64,000 bases of DNA from Vallitalea longa (GCF_027923465.1 NZ_BRLB01000001.1:1-64000); one strand, 5' to 3'. Numbered from the stretch's first letter, positions 1-8,430 are shown. Numbers and translations are program-made. The notes: generated by a model from the sequence alone, not told the origin.

Positions 1-18
1 TAAGTTTACCTTTCTAAT
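1..18 (-). CDS. possible 5' end of a gene running off the left edge
   Basis: Only about six codons are visible, reading (M)RKVNL on the minus strand. An AGAGGTGAT ribosome binding site at 25-31 is followed by four bases and then an in-frame ATT at 18-16. The same spacing is seen before the ATG of the HTH gene at 26659. A GTG at 27-25 is the alternative start but would have no ribosome binding site of its own. The product cannot be recognised, and the feature rests on the binding site and the open frame alone. Confidence 0.25.
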
Positions 19-153
19 GATAATCACCTCTGTCTTTAAAATACATGAGGTTTTATTATATACCATAATTAATAAATAGGACATAATCAATTGTGGTACA
101 CTAAGACATTATCATAAATCAATCATACAATTTTATTTTTTTTAATAAAGTTA

Positions 154-202
154 TTGACATATGCCCAAAACGTGTTATAATTACATTATGAGCATATGCC
201 CA
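154..202 (+). promoter_or_regulatory. sigma-A promoter with two CATATGCCCA direct repeats
   Basis: TTGACA at 154-159 and TATAAT at 176-181 are separated by 16 bp, an almost perfect vegetative promoter for the DUF5320/DUF134 genes. The 10-mer CATATGCCCA occurs at 158-167, overlapping the -35, and again at 193-202, just after the expected transcription start. Identical sites on both sides of the start look like operator sites. DUF134 itself, the next regulator downstream, is a candidate ligand, which is inference. Confidence 0.7.
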
Positions 203-231
203 TAACAAATAAATTGAAAGGAGCGAGCTTA

Positions 232-432
232 ATGCCAAGATTAGATGGAACAGGTCCACAAGGTCAAGGACCATTAACTGGAAGAGGTTTAGGAAAATGT
301 ACTGATGGGAAAGCTAAGAACTTTAGCGGAAATGGAATAGGTTTTAACAGAAGACAAGGTGATAGATTATTTTTGAGAAGAAGAAACAGAGGAAGACGTT
401 TCTTTGGAAATCAATCAACTAACGATAACTAA
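232..432 (+). CDS. DUF5320 family small protein
   Basis: The 66-residue product begins MPRLDGTGPQGQGPLTGRG, the hallmark N-terminus of the DUF5320 family, and is Gly/Arg-rich (RRRNRGRRFFG near the C-terminus). An upstream in-frame ATG at 196 exists, but AAAGGAG at 217-223 sits eight bases before the ATG at 232, so 232 is chosen. DUF5320 genes commonly neighbour DUF134 and NifX/NifB-like (dinitrogenase Fe-Mo cofactor) genes in anaerobes. The biochemical role is unknown. It is probably cotranscribed with the DUF134 gene 37 bp downstream. Confidence 0.8.
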   Translation: MPRLDGTGPQGQGPLTGRGLGKCTDGKAKNFSGNGIGFNRRQGDRLFLRRRNRGRRFFGNQSTNDN

Positions 433-469
433 ACTTTGTAAGCTAAAAAACTTATAGGTGGTGATTAAT

Positions 470-805
470 ATTCCTAGACCAAGAAAAGTAAGGCGAATAG
501 GCTGTAGACCACAGTTTATGAATTTCGGGCCACAAGGTCCTAATTATAATAATGAAATCATCACTCTAAAAATTGAAGAATATGAAAGTATTAGATTGAT
601 GGATTTAAAAAACCTTGATCAATCTGCATGTGCAGAGCTTATGGGTATTGGGCGATCGACATTTCAACGCATATATAAAGAAGCCAGAACAAAAATTGCT
701 GACAGTATCGTTAATGGAAAACGTCTAATAATTGAGGCTGAACAATTTGACCACCCAGGCGGAAAAGGTCACTGCCACAGGCATTTCAAAGGTAATGATT
801 TTTAG
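470..805 (+). CDS. DUF134 family HTH DNA-binding protein, probable ATT start
   Basis: The sequence reads (M)PRPRKVRRIGCRPQF and later NLDQSACAELMGIGRSTFQRIYKEAR, a sigma-70 region 4-like helix-turn-helix typical of DUF134. The family normally starts MPRPRK, and the codon at the Met position here is ATT (470-472). The near-complete anti-Shine-Dalgarno match AGGTGGTGAT (456-465) ends four bases before that ATT. In-frame GTG codons at 458 and 461 lie inside this site and have none of their own. The C-terminus is His-rich (HPGGKGHCHRHFKG), which may bind metal. It is probably a regulator of the preceding DUF5320 unit. The family is clear; the start is inferred. Confidence 0.85.
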   Translation: MPRPRKVRRIGCRPQFMNFGPQGPNYNNEIITLKIEEYESIRLMDLKNLDQSACAELMGIGRSTFQRIYKEARTKIADSIVNGKRLIIEAEQFDHPGGKGHCHRHFKGNDF

Positions 806-808
806 TAA

Positions 809-840
809 AGGAGCTGTTATGGAAAACAGCTCCTTTTTTC
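809..840 (+). terminator. Rho-independent terminator after DUF134
   Basis: AGGAGCTGTT at 809-818 pairs with AACAGCTCCT at 825-834 across a short loop, followed by a T-run. It ends the DUF5320/DUF134 transcript and abuts the convergent gene ending at 844. Confidence 0.9.
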
Positions 841-843
841 TTT

Positions 844-2475
844 TTAAGGCTGATACAATGGATCTAAGCCCCCTTTAGGTAGTGGTACCAAACTATCATC
901 TCCATCATTGGGGTCCACTTCAATAAAATATCCATCTCCATCATTATCAATTCTAGAAGGATCAGTTGCTACATAGTAATTATTATTTACTGTATAATTT
1001 ATACCATCAGATGTTTTTATTACAACATCACCACAGACAACAGAATTACCAATATTAGTAGTAGGTTCGCCTCTTTCTGTGAGATAAACATCACTAGTGG
1101 CTAATACAAGGTCCATCACACTTTGTCTTGGATGTCCATAAGTATTTCCATCACCTACAGAAATAATAGATACTTCAGGATCTAATTGATTAATAAATGT
1201 TGAATTACTAGAATGGTCACTTCCATGATGATTAACAAGATATACATCAACATCCCCTATTTCCTTCGCTACACTAGTTTCAATATCATGATAGGAATAA
1301 CCGTAATTACTGGTACAAAATTCTCCGTCTAAATCACCACCTATCCATTCATCAAAATCTCCATAACTTATTTTTAATCCAATACTATAATCATTCTCTG
1401 ATGGTGGATAAGCATCATTGCTGAAATTACCAGGTATAATATCACCATTACCATCACAGGTTAATATATCAACTGTCACTCCGCTACCAAGATCTATAAG
1501 ATTGGTTCCTTCTACTGCTATCAAGGGATTCAACTTATTTCTCCCTACCCCTTCTAAATAAGTTTTCCAATTACTGAATGTACTGCTAGTCTGTCCTAGA
1601 TAACTATCATAATCCCTATGAATCATGTGACCGATTGTAAAGTTCTGCTGTTCTACTAGATTCCATAAACCTCCATATCCTATATACCCAATGTGATCAC
1701 AGTGGAAATGTGTTATTAACACATAATCTATGTACTTACTTCCTAATACGTTCTCTATATATGGACCAATTACATTTGCATCTGCACTACTATTCCAATA
1801 AGATTCTCCCACGTCTATAAGTAATGACTTCCCAGTAGGTCCAACTACAAGAGTAGCATTTCCTTGACCGATATTAATATGATGAATTTCAAGATTCCCT
1901 GGTGTCCAAGAACCTGAACTAGATGAAGAATTAGAATTTAATGCTTTTGGGGTACCATACCCACATTGATATGTACTCAATGAATTATTCCAATTAGTTG
2001 ATATATTGCCAGCAACATTAGAATCAATTCTTTCCATTGTGGCTTTAGTGCCATTATTGCCAGCATGCCAGTTATCTACAGAATCAATTAGATTATTATT
2101 GCTATCTCTTAATTCAAGTATTTCACCTGAATTTCCCAAAGAACCTGTATATATCTGGTCAGCATTGATATTTGGAACAGAAGTATCATCCGTTCTTTCT
2201 AACAAATAATACGATTTGGCAGGTACAATTCCAGATAGATTTATAGAAGGTGTTCCATCAGTAGATATTAAAGTCCATCCATTTAGATTAATATCGTTAT
2301 TAGTATTATTATAGAGTTCTATCCATTCGTCATAAGCGCTAGTTGTAGTTCCCATCCAACAAATTTCATTAATCACTAGTTCCTTATTGGATGCTGCATA
2401 GTTACTAGTATAAAAGAATAAAAAAGATGAAATGAAAATTAGCATAAACAACACTTTAATACTTTTTTTCATCAT
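844..2475 (-). CDS. secreted lamin-tail domain plus metallo-beta-lactamase-fold protein
   Basis: The product is 543 residues. Residues 1-28 form a signal peptide (lysines, then a hydrophobic core ending near YAA). A lamin-tail domain follows at about 32-165 (ELVINEICWMG, EWIELYN, LNGWTL). A ComEC/Rec2-like metallo-beta-lactamase fold occupies about 195-480, with HHINIGQGNATLV, the zinc motif THFHCDHIG, GGDLDGE and LVNHHGSDH. The C-terminus carries an Asp-rich DNDGDGYFIEVDPNDGDD repeat typical of calcium-type metal-binding tails. The His/Asp zinc ligands look intact, so it is probably an extracellular hydrolase, with a nuclease or phosphodiesterase most likely. The substrate is unknown. It is monocistronic, with an AGGAGG-type site just before the start. 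Confidence 0.85.
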   Translation of the reverse strand: MMKKSIKVLFMLIFISSFLFFYTSNYAASNKELVINEICWMGTTTSAYDEWIELYNNTNNDINLNGWTLISTDGTPSINLSGIVPAKSYYLLERTDDTSVPNINADQIYTGSLGNSGEILELRDSNNNLIDSVDNWHAGNNGTKATMERIDSNVAGNISTNWNNSLSTYQCGYGTPKALNSNSSSSSGSWTPGNLEIHHINIGQGNATLVVGPTGKSLLIDVGESYWNSSADANVIGPYIENVLGSKYIDYVLITHFHCDHIGYIGYGGLWNLVEQQNFTIGHMIHRDYDSYLGQTSSTFSNWKTYLEGVGRNKLNPLIAVEGTNLIDLGSGVTVDILTCDGNGDIIPGNFSNDAYPPSENDYSIGLKISYGDFDEWIGGDLDGEFCTSNYGYSYHDIETSVAKEIGDVDVYLVNHHGSDHSSNSTFINQLDPEVSIISVGDGNTYGHPRQSVMDLVLATSDVYLTERGEPTTNIGNSVVCGDVVIKTSDGINYTVNNNYYVATDPSRIDNDGDGYFIEVDPNDGDDSLVPLPKGGLDPLYQP

Positions 2476-2736
2476 TAAAAAACCTCCTCATAATAATTAA
2501 TTACTTATTATGTTAATTACTGAAGTTAGTTAATCAGAAGTATTTTTAAATTAAATTCCAGATAATAATATGTAAATATGAGGATAATTTTAGACTATAA
2601 AAAGGAAGTTTGAAGTGAATAAATATGTATCAATATAGTAAAAAAAGATATAATTAGATATTTCTAAATTATATCTTAATGATATCATAATGATTTTTTC
2701 ATGTCAATTTAAATGGATCTACTAACAGAATAATCA

Positions 2737-3195
2737 CTATTGTTTCCTAATGTCTTTTATTCTAGGAAACACATTAACAACTATTGAAACTATAATTCCA
2801 ATAAAAGTATCTATTACTCTATTAACTGCATATATATAAGATGGAGTACCCTTCAGATTAGTCATAATAGCTATAAACACAATACAAGCTATCACTATCG
2901 AATCACTTTGTTTACAAAGGTTACATAAGTAAATGACTAAAACAATCCCTAACCCAACAACAATTGAAGGATTTCCAAAGATTAAAGTCAAAGCAAGTCC
3001 AATTGTTCCACCAATAGTTGTACCTATCATTCTGTTTTTACCTATAACAAAAGAATTCTGGAAATTATTCTTCATACAAATAACCGCAGCTATACATGCA
3101 TAGAATGGATATGGTCTGTTCAATAATTGAAAAATACTTATACAAATAAAAACTGATATTGCAGTTTTTATATTGCGTGAACCAATTTTCATCAT
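2737..3195 (-). CDS. FUSC / aromatic acid exporter-like membrane protein
   Basis: The product is 152 residues with about four hydrophobic segments. The motif PFYACIAAVICMKN at residues 29-42 and the GRT-like segment NRMIGTTIGGTIGLAL around 54-69 fit the DUF939/ArAE (FUSC-like) family. These are integral membrane proteins thought to export aromatic acids, usually with a longer cytoplasmic domain. Here only the transmembrane half is present, so it is a short family member. No ligand can be assigned. The start is preceded by GAGGT. Neighbours are unrelated and it appears monocistronic. Confidence 0.7.
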   Translation of the reverse strand: MMKIGSRNIKTAISVFICISIFQLLNRPYPFYACIAAVICMKNNFQNSFVIGKNRMIGTTIGGTIGLALTLIFGNPSIVVGLGIVLVIYLCNLCKQSDSIVIACIVFIAIMTNLKGTPSYIYAVNRVIDTFIGIIVSIVVNVFPRIKDIRKQ

Positions 3196-3278
3196 TTCTA
3201 GTTAACCTCACTGTCAAATATCAAATAATTATTAGTTTATCACAAAATCAAACCTTTTGCTATATTTTTTATTGAAAT

Positions 3279-3740
3279 TTACTGCATCAACGAGTTTACA
3301 TACAACATATTAGCATTACTTAAAATCCATCCATTAACAGTTCCGTCCTCATATATTATTGTTCCCTGTGCTAATACCTTAATATCCCCCATATCTGAAA
3401 TAAATTGGTCAAATTGTTTGATTAGACTACTTATGACCCTATGCTTGAATTCATTATCATCTTCTAATTTGTTAATAGTATTTTGCTCAATTACTATGTT
3501 TTTATTATTTCCCCTAGTAACACATCCTAAAGCAAAACATTTTAAAGCTTTATTATTATTAAAAGTTGTTCCAACATGAATATGAACATCTGGAAATAAT
3601 ATCTGGATTTCATTTAATACTGATTTATTGAACTTTTCACCTGTAGCATTATTCATTTTTTGAGTCATATTCAACTTTTTTTCATATCCTGCTTTTGCAA
3701 ATTTTCTTTTGGTAATCCCCTTTACTGCTTCTATACCCAT
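3279..3740 (-). CDS. hypothetical protein
   Basis: This 153-residue soluble protein was not recognised. It has a Lys-rich N-terminus (TKRKFAKAGYEKKLNMTQKM), then an alpha/beta-looking body (SVLNEIQILFPDVHIHVGTTF), and no signal peptide or transmembrane segment. AAGGAAGG-type bases precede the ATG at 3740. A distant resemblance to small clostridial DUF proteins is possible but could not be verified. It stands alone between a FUSC-like gene and the terminator of the suf-fur operon. Confidence 0.55.
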   Translation of the reverse strand: MGIEAVKGITKRKFAKAGYEKKLNMTQKMNNATGEKFNKSVLNEIQILFPDVHIHVGTTFNNNKALKCFALGCVTRGNNKNIVIEQNTINKLEDDNEFKHRVISSLIKQFDQFISDMGDIKVLAQGTIIYEDGTVNGWILSNANMLYVNSLMQ

Positions 3741-3851
3741 AATGTAACACCTTCCTTACTAATTTATATGAATTATATCGTCACAATTGTTAGTATAGAT
3801 AACGAAACAATTAATTTATCCGTTAGGAGAAAAAGTAGGCATTTCCGATAA

Positions 3852-3886
3852 AATAAAAAAGTCAGTTGCTCAAACAACTGACTTTT
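3852..3886 (-). terminator. terminator of the sufC-sufB-fur operon
   Basis: AAGTCAGTTG at 3859-3868 pairs with CAACTGACTT at 3875-3884. On the minus strand the hairpin is followed by a T-run, 35 bp past the fur stop codon. Confidence 0.85.
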
Positions 3887-3920
3887 CCTATAGTATAACA
3901 ATGTTATATATACATATATA

Positions 3921-4364
3921 TTAACTTCTACATTTATCACAATAGCCAAAAATCTTCAACCGATATTCTGTACACTGAAATCCTTTTTCTCGTAATATTT
4001 TCTCATAAAAATCTTCTTTCAATAATCCTGATACTTCTATGACTTTTCCACATTTTTTGCATATTAAGTGATGATGATTCTTATTTTTTTCTATTTCCAA
4101 TTCATATTTGGCAGCACTATCACCGAAATCATGTTTTATTACAATTCCTTTATCCAATAGAATATCAATAGTTCTATAAATTGTAGCCATACCTATAACA
4201 TCATTTTTCACTTTAATTAATGAATATATCTCATTAGCTGTAAGATGCTTATCAATATTATCAATGAGGATACTCAAAATTATTTTCCTTTGATAAGTCA
4301 TTCTTATATCCATCTTTTCCATTAAATCATTCATGACTTGATTAGCATTTGAACTCGTTTTCAC
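3921..4364 (-). CDS. fur: Fur family metal-responsive repressor
   Basis: The product is 147 residues. The winged-helix part includes RMTYQRKIILSILI and GMATIYRTIDILLDKGIV, the DNA-recognition helix of Fur/PerR/Zur proteins. HHHLICKKCGKVIEV and the final CDKC give the zinc Cys4 site. A longer frame reaches 4424, but GGAGGGGG sits four bases before a GTG at 4364, giving MKTSSNANQ, so GTG is chosen. It is the third gene of the sufC-sufB-fur operon and 22 bp after sufB. The operon has a strong Fur box, which implies autoregulation by iron. Metal specificity cannot be read from sequence; iron is inferred from context. Confidence 0.9.
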   Translation of the reverse strand: MKTSSNANQVMNDLMEKMDIRMTYQRKIILSILIDNIDKHLTANEIYSLIKVKNDVIGMATIYRTIDILLDKGIVIKHDFGDSAAKYELEIEKNKNHHHLICKKCGKVIEVSGLLKEDFYEKILREKGFQCTEYRLKIFGYCDKCRS

Positions 4365-4386
4365 ATTACCCCCTCCATTTTTGTGA

Positions 4387-5340
4387 TTACATATATTGTT
4401 TGGTAGATATATTGCTGCCATCAATAACTATATCTTCTTCTTCACCTAAGAAACCAGTAACAACTAAATCTATTGCTTGGTCTTCTGTCAATCCTCGACT
4501 TCTTAGATAATTAAGTATGTCTTCAGAAATCTTACCTACAGATGCTTCATGAGTCAATGATGCGTCTTTATTTCTATTTATAAGTTTTGGTTCTGCTATT
4601 ATACTTCCATTTTCGGATAGTAATAATCCCATACAATCCAAATGACCTGTTCCTGCTTTATTACCTATCATATTACTATAGGCTTCTATATGAGATTTTT
4701 GTCTTGATATCATTCTTACTCTTGATAAACCATTAGCTCCATCTCCATTAATATAAGTATCGTCATACATTTCGACTTTTCCACGATTCGCTAGTACTGT
4801 GGTAACAAAATTAAGAGAAGCTTTTTCATCTAAATAATTACTGTTTTTCATTCTTAACTGCATAGGCACTTCATCACATTTTTGACTATATGATATCTGA
4901 GAATTTTTATTTAGTATTAATTCTATAGTTGAATCAACCGTATCATATTTACCCCAAGTATGATAATTATTAATTTCCAATTCTGCTCTCTCTTTGGCGA
5001 CAATTTTCGTAGTTCCTGTATGTTTGCCATATAAATATTTTTTCCTTGCAGCACATACACTTTTCAATTTAGCGTTAACACCCTTTTCTAGTACAACAAA
5101 ATTGTTAGTGTTTTGCTCTACATAGAGAGATTCCATAAGTATATTAGTTATAATAGGGTTTTCGATAGATCTCTGAATCCAAATAAAATAACCTTGTTCT
5201 GGTCTTTTACAATAAAATCCCCTAATCCATTCATATAACTCGAATGCTTTAGCAATAGGTAAAATAATCACATCTTTTTCTTTATATATCTGTACTTCAT
5301 TATCTACTTGAAGATAATTTGCATGTTTTACACTTCTCAT
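4387..5340 (-). CDS. sufB: SufB/SufD-like Fe-S cluster scaffold (SMS-type SmsB)
   Basis: The 317-residue protein is much shorter than the classical SufB (about 470-495). It keeps the C-terminal core: GHLDCMGLLLSENGSIIAEPKL, then THEASVGKISEDILNYLRSRGL. The Cys at 236 and the Glu of HEAS at 265 match the cluster-assembly Cys and Glu of SufB. With SufC alone as partner, this is the minimal two-gene SMS/archaeal-type system. The start at 5340 is chosen because GAGGAG lies seven bases upstream, inside the 3' end of sufC (overlap 41 bp). No SufD, SufS or SufU occurs in the operon. Confidence 0.85.
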   Translation of the reverse strand: MRSVKHANYLQVDNEVQIYKEKDVIILPIAKAFELYEWIRGFYCKRPEQGYFIWIQRSIENPIITNILMESLYVEQNTNNFVVLEKGVNAKLKSVCAARKKYLYGKHTGTTKIVAKERAELEINNYHTWGKYDTVDSTIELILNKNSQISYSQKCDEVPMQLRMKNSNYLDEKASLNFVTTVLANRGKVEMYDDTYINGDGANGLSRVRMISRQKSHIEAYSNMIGNKAGTGHLDCMGLLLSENGSIIAEPKLINRNKDASLTHEASVGKISEDILNYLRSRGLTEDQAIDLVVTGFLGEEEDIVIDGSNISTKQYM

Positions 5341-6001
5341 AGCCACACTCCTCTATTAGTTTCCATATTTTTTCCCAATTCCTAGATGAACAAGTGATTT
5401 TCCCGTCTATCATCACATGCGCATAGTCAGGTCTAAAATAATTAAGTGCTTTACCTCTGTGAGTTATTAATAGTATAGTTTTATCATTTAATTGTTCTTT
5501 AACTAATAAACTCAGTCTTTCCAGATTTTCAACATCAAGTCCAGCATCTAATTCATCTAATATTATTAAGTCTGGATTCATGCTTATGACTTGAATCACT
5601 TCTGAAAATTTTCTTTCTCCACCTGAGAAACCGATATTGACATTTCTCTGCATCAGAGACTCTATTCCTTCTATCTTGACATTTCTTTTACTTATCTTAT
5701 CTAGTAGATCCTTTAATGTTATATTAATGGCAGGAGGATTCTGGTAAACGGCTGCTATACCTCTCTTCGCTCTTTCTTCAATATTGATATTAGTTATATC
5801 CTTATCCTTATAAATGATCTTGCCTTTTTTTATATTATACTTAGGGAAACCCAACAAAGCACTTAGCAATGTTGATTTACCTGAAGCATTTGGACCTAAT
5901 AATACATGAGTCTCGCCTTTCTGCATATCTAGATTTAAGCCTTCCAACACATTTTTACCTTCAACCTCAACACTTAGATCATCAATCTTCAACAAACTCA
6001 T
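5300..6001 (-). CDS. sufC: SufC-like ABC ATPase of Fe-S assembly (SmsC)
   Basis: The 233-residue cytoplasmic ABC ATPase has Walker A GPNASGKSTLL near residue 37, a signature FSGGERK and Walker B LIILDELDAGLD. The LDELDAGLD form and the tail LIEECGY are typical of SufC. A Cys-containing extension (EKCKTCKLSSSR) follows because the frame runs into the start of sufB. It energises the SufB-like scaffold. It is the first gene of the sufC-sufB-fur operon, with GAAAGAGGTG before the ATG and a Fur box 87 bp upstream. Confidence 0.9.
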   Translation of the reverse strand: MSLLKIDDLSVEVEGKNVLEGLNLDMQKGETHVLLGPNASGKSTLLSALLGFPKYNIKKGKIIYKDKDITNINIEERAKRGIAAVYQNPPAINITLKDLLDKISKRNVKIEGIESLMQRNVNIGFSGGERKFSEVIQVISMNPDLIILDELDAGLDVENLERLSLLVKEQLNDKTILLITHRGKALNYFRPDYAHVMIDGKITCSSRNWEKIWKLIEECGYEKCKTCKLSSSR

Positions 6002-6087
6002 TCAATTCACCTCTTTCAGTAATTCTATTATTTATTATTAAAATTCAACCATATAGTCATTAATATCTAAGAATATCGTCATATAAT

Positions 6088-6106
6088 AATAATGATATTC
6101 ATTATC
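6088..6106 (-). promoter_or_regulatory. Fur box upstream of sufC-sufB-fur
   Basis: AATAATGATATTCATTATC matches the classical 19-bp Fur consensus at 17 of 19 positions. On the minus strand a TATAAT-like element directly precedes it, so bound Fur would cover the transcription start. The leader to sufC is about 85 bases. Confidence 0.85.
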
Positions 6107-6885
6107 ATTATATAATTATAAATAATGGGCTTTTATTTTTCAAGCCCAATTTTATGTTTTTGTATTTGTATTTTTTAGTTATTCTAATCTTAGTTTAACA
6201 TATAAACTAATGATATTCAACTAATTGAATACAAATACGTGGTATTTTTTATAATCTTTTTTTGTTTATTTGATTTGCAAAGCAAATTCCACCCCTCCTC
6301 ATAACCATAGGAAATTAAACGTTTGTGAAACACATTTAGTTGATGATATATTAGGGCTTACACCTCACCAGAGAATAAGCAGGGAATTAGAAGAAAAGCT
6401 ATTGGAAAACTCAGAGATACATCCTACGAAAGAAATGGTCAAGAATCGGGTGGAGAAATAGTTACGAGACAATTTGTTAAAAATATTGTACATAAATATG
6501 AAAAAGACTATCAAGAATAAGAAATAGAAATAATCTAAGTTGAATTGAAAGAGGATTATTGGTCAGCAATAGAGATTTCTTAACAAGAAAATGTAATTGG
6601 ATGCAGTACGGAGAAACATATAAGCCATGTGTAATCTTCAAGAATGAGTAATCGACCACTGGGGATGGAGTAAAAAGTTGCTGATAAATAGCAAATTAAG
6701 AGAATTTACGGAAAATGTTGAAGACATTCGAGATATAATAACACTATTTTGTTACATATTCCCGATTGACAGATTATGTATATAAGAGTACTATGTGAAT
6801 GTAACTGGTAAGATAGTAATAAAAATCTTGATATTTTTATTACTATTTTATTAGTAACCAATATTTTAACAAAGGAGAAAAAAAT
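6107..6885 (+). other. gene-poor intergenic stretch with short broken frames
   Basis: No intact gene was found in about 780 bp. TGGGCTT/AAGCCCA at 6126-6148 forms a weak hairpin followed by T-rich sequence. Short coding-like fragments occur, such as frames ending RELEEKLLENSEIHPTKEMVKN near 6461 and KLREFTENVEDIRDIITLFC near 6700-6770. They have no ribosome binding sites and stop early, so this may be the remnant of a decayed gene. The promoter of the gene at 6886 must lie at the right end. Confidence 0.4.
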
Positions 6886-7665
6886 ATGAAGAATAAGGCG
6901 TTATTGTTATTTTTAGTTATGAGTTTGGTATGTGCTCCAATTAGCGTGGCTAATGCAACTGTTTTTTCTGGATCAGAAAGTGAAATTGAGGCTAATTTAC
7001 AAGAAAAGGTTTATACTGAAGTTCTTAGTGGAAATATAACTAATGAAGCAGATGTAATTAGAGTAGCATTAGCTCAGTATGAAGAAAGAAGTAATAAAAA
7101 AAGGTTATCAGCATATAAACAGAATAAAGTAACTGAGGACAATAGCTTAAGTATAACTCAAATTATTGATACCGACATTGATGAAAATGGTAACGTGTTA
7201 GAGAACTTTGTGACAACAAATTTATTAGTATTAGATAAAAATAAAAATTTAATTACTGCTGATTCTATAGAAACTGGTTCTGGTCAACTTAGTGAATACC
7301 AAATCTATGCTTACATGAATGTAAGTGTTACTAATGAAACAAGAAAATGTAGAGTACGTTTTAACTGGTTTGATACAACATTAGTTTATGGTACTGCTTT
7401 AACAGCAGGGAGTTTAATTCAGGCTTCAACGTATTGCCCTGAACCATTTTCGGGATATGATGATAAAACAATTCAAATAAATGCCCCACAAGGGAATGTA
7501 GCTTATAAATACGTTCCTAATAATACTGATATGATATATTACAACACTTTAGCTTGTGGAAGAGCTTGTAGGTCAATAATTAATGCGGGTTCAAAATCTT
7601 TTATTTTAGGCTATTCCATAAAATGTGAAAATCCACAGGGTAAATGGGAAACTGAATTTAATTAA
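6886..7665 (+). CDS. secreted protein of unknown function
   Basis: The product is 259 residues with a clear signal peptide: MKNKALLLFLVMSLVCAPISVANA with cleavage expected after ANA. The mature part is polar, with a helical Lys-rich region (EERSNKKRLSAYKQNKV) and then a beta-rich C-terminal half containing four Cys (CRVRFNWFD, CPEPF, CGRACRS), possibly disulfide-linked. No family was recognised. AAAGGAGA precedes the ATG. A lipoprotein gene follows 72 bp downstream on the same strand and may be cotranscribed. Confidence 0.7.
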   Translation: MKNKALLLFLVMSLVCAPISVANATVFSGSESEIEANLQEKVYTEVLSGNITNEADVIRVALAQYEERSNKKRLSAYKQNKVTEDNSLSITQIIDTDIDENGNVLENFVTTNLLVLDKNKNLITADSIETGSGQLSEYQIYAYMNVSVTNETRKCRVRFNWFDTTLVYGTALTAGSLIQASTYCPEPFSGYDDKTIQINAPQGNVAYKYVPNNTDMIYYNTLACGRACRSIINAGSKSFILGYSIKCENPQGKWETEFN

Positions 7666-7737
7666 AAATAAGTATTTAATGAATTTTGATAAACATATAC
7701 ATATGTATATATAATTATCTTTAAGAAAGGAATAAAG

Positions 7738-8430
7738 ATGAAAAAAGTTGCATTTATTATATTTACTACTGTAATATTATTTTGCTCCTGCAGTAAAAAG
7801 GCCGATTCTGATTACAAGGAATTTCCAAAAACAAACTGGGGTATGAGCATTACTGAAACACTAAATGCATATGAGATATCAAAAAAAGATACGATTAACT
7901 ATAGAGAGAATTATTCATTTACCATAGAAGGTTATGAATTATTTGGTGAGAAAACATCTATGATATTATTTAATTTTATATACTTTGAAAAAGAGAACCC
8001 TAAACTTTGCGCTGTTAGAGTAAACTATCCGGAAAGTGCTGATATGAATAATGTATTGAAAGAAATGAAAAAAGAATATGGTGAAACGGTTTCTAATATT
8101 AGTAATTATTATTTATTTGGGGCATTTGAGAATAAATTACCTGTATACAAATATACAGAATCTGATCATTTAAAATTATGGGCTAATAAGAAATCTGTTA
8201 TTGAATCTATTCCTGAGAATCAGCATGTAGACTATCGTAATCTTTGGAAAAATTATCAAACTTCATTAAGGGATGATAATTGGGATACGTTTTCTCAAAA
8301 TGCTAATATGGTGACCGTGGTATGGTCAGATAATGGAGAGTTTCCAGCACGAGAAAATTATGCATTAGATTTTTATGCCTATAACTTAGTTGTATTCAAC
8401 GAGATAAATCGTCAACTAACCAATCAGTAA
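7738..8430 (+). CDS. predicted lipoprotein of unknown function
   Basis: The product is 230 residues. The start MKKVAFIIFTTVILFCSCSKK is a lipoprotein signal with lipobox-like LFCS/C. The mature part is soluble and mixed alpha/beta, with a Trp-rich C-terminal half (LWKNYQTSLRDDNWDTF). No family was recognised. AAGAAAGGAAT precedes the start. It follows the secreted protein gene on the same strand and both probably act at the cell surface. A bidirectional terminator follows at 8467. Confidence 0.65.
   Translation: MKKVAFIIFTTVILFCSCSKKADSDYKEFPKTNWGMSITETLNAYEISKKDTINYRENYSFTIEGYELFGEKTSMILFNFIYFEKENPKLCAVRVNYPESADMNNVLKEMKKEYGETVSNISNYYLFGAFENKLPVYKYTESDHLKLWANKKSVIESIPENQHVDYRNLWKNYQTSLRDDNWDTFSQNANMVTVVWSDNGEFPARENYALDFYAYNLVVFNEINRQLTNQ

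Noticed and set aside
6270-6461. 63-codon plus-strand reading frame
   Set aside because: No ribosome binding site, no recognisable family; treated as part of the gene-poor stretch, perhaps a decayed fragment.
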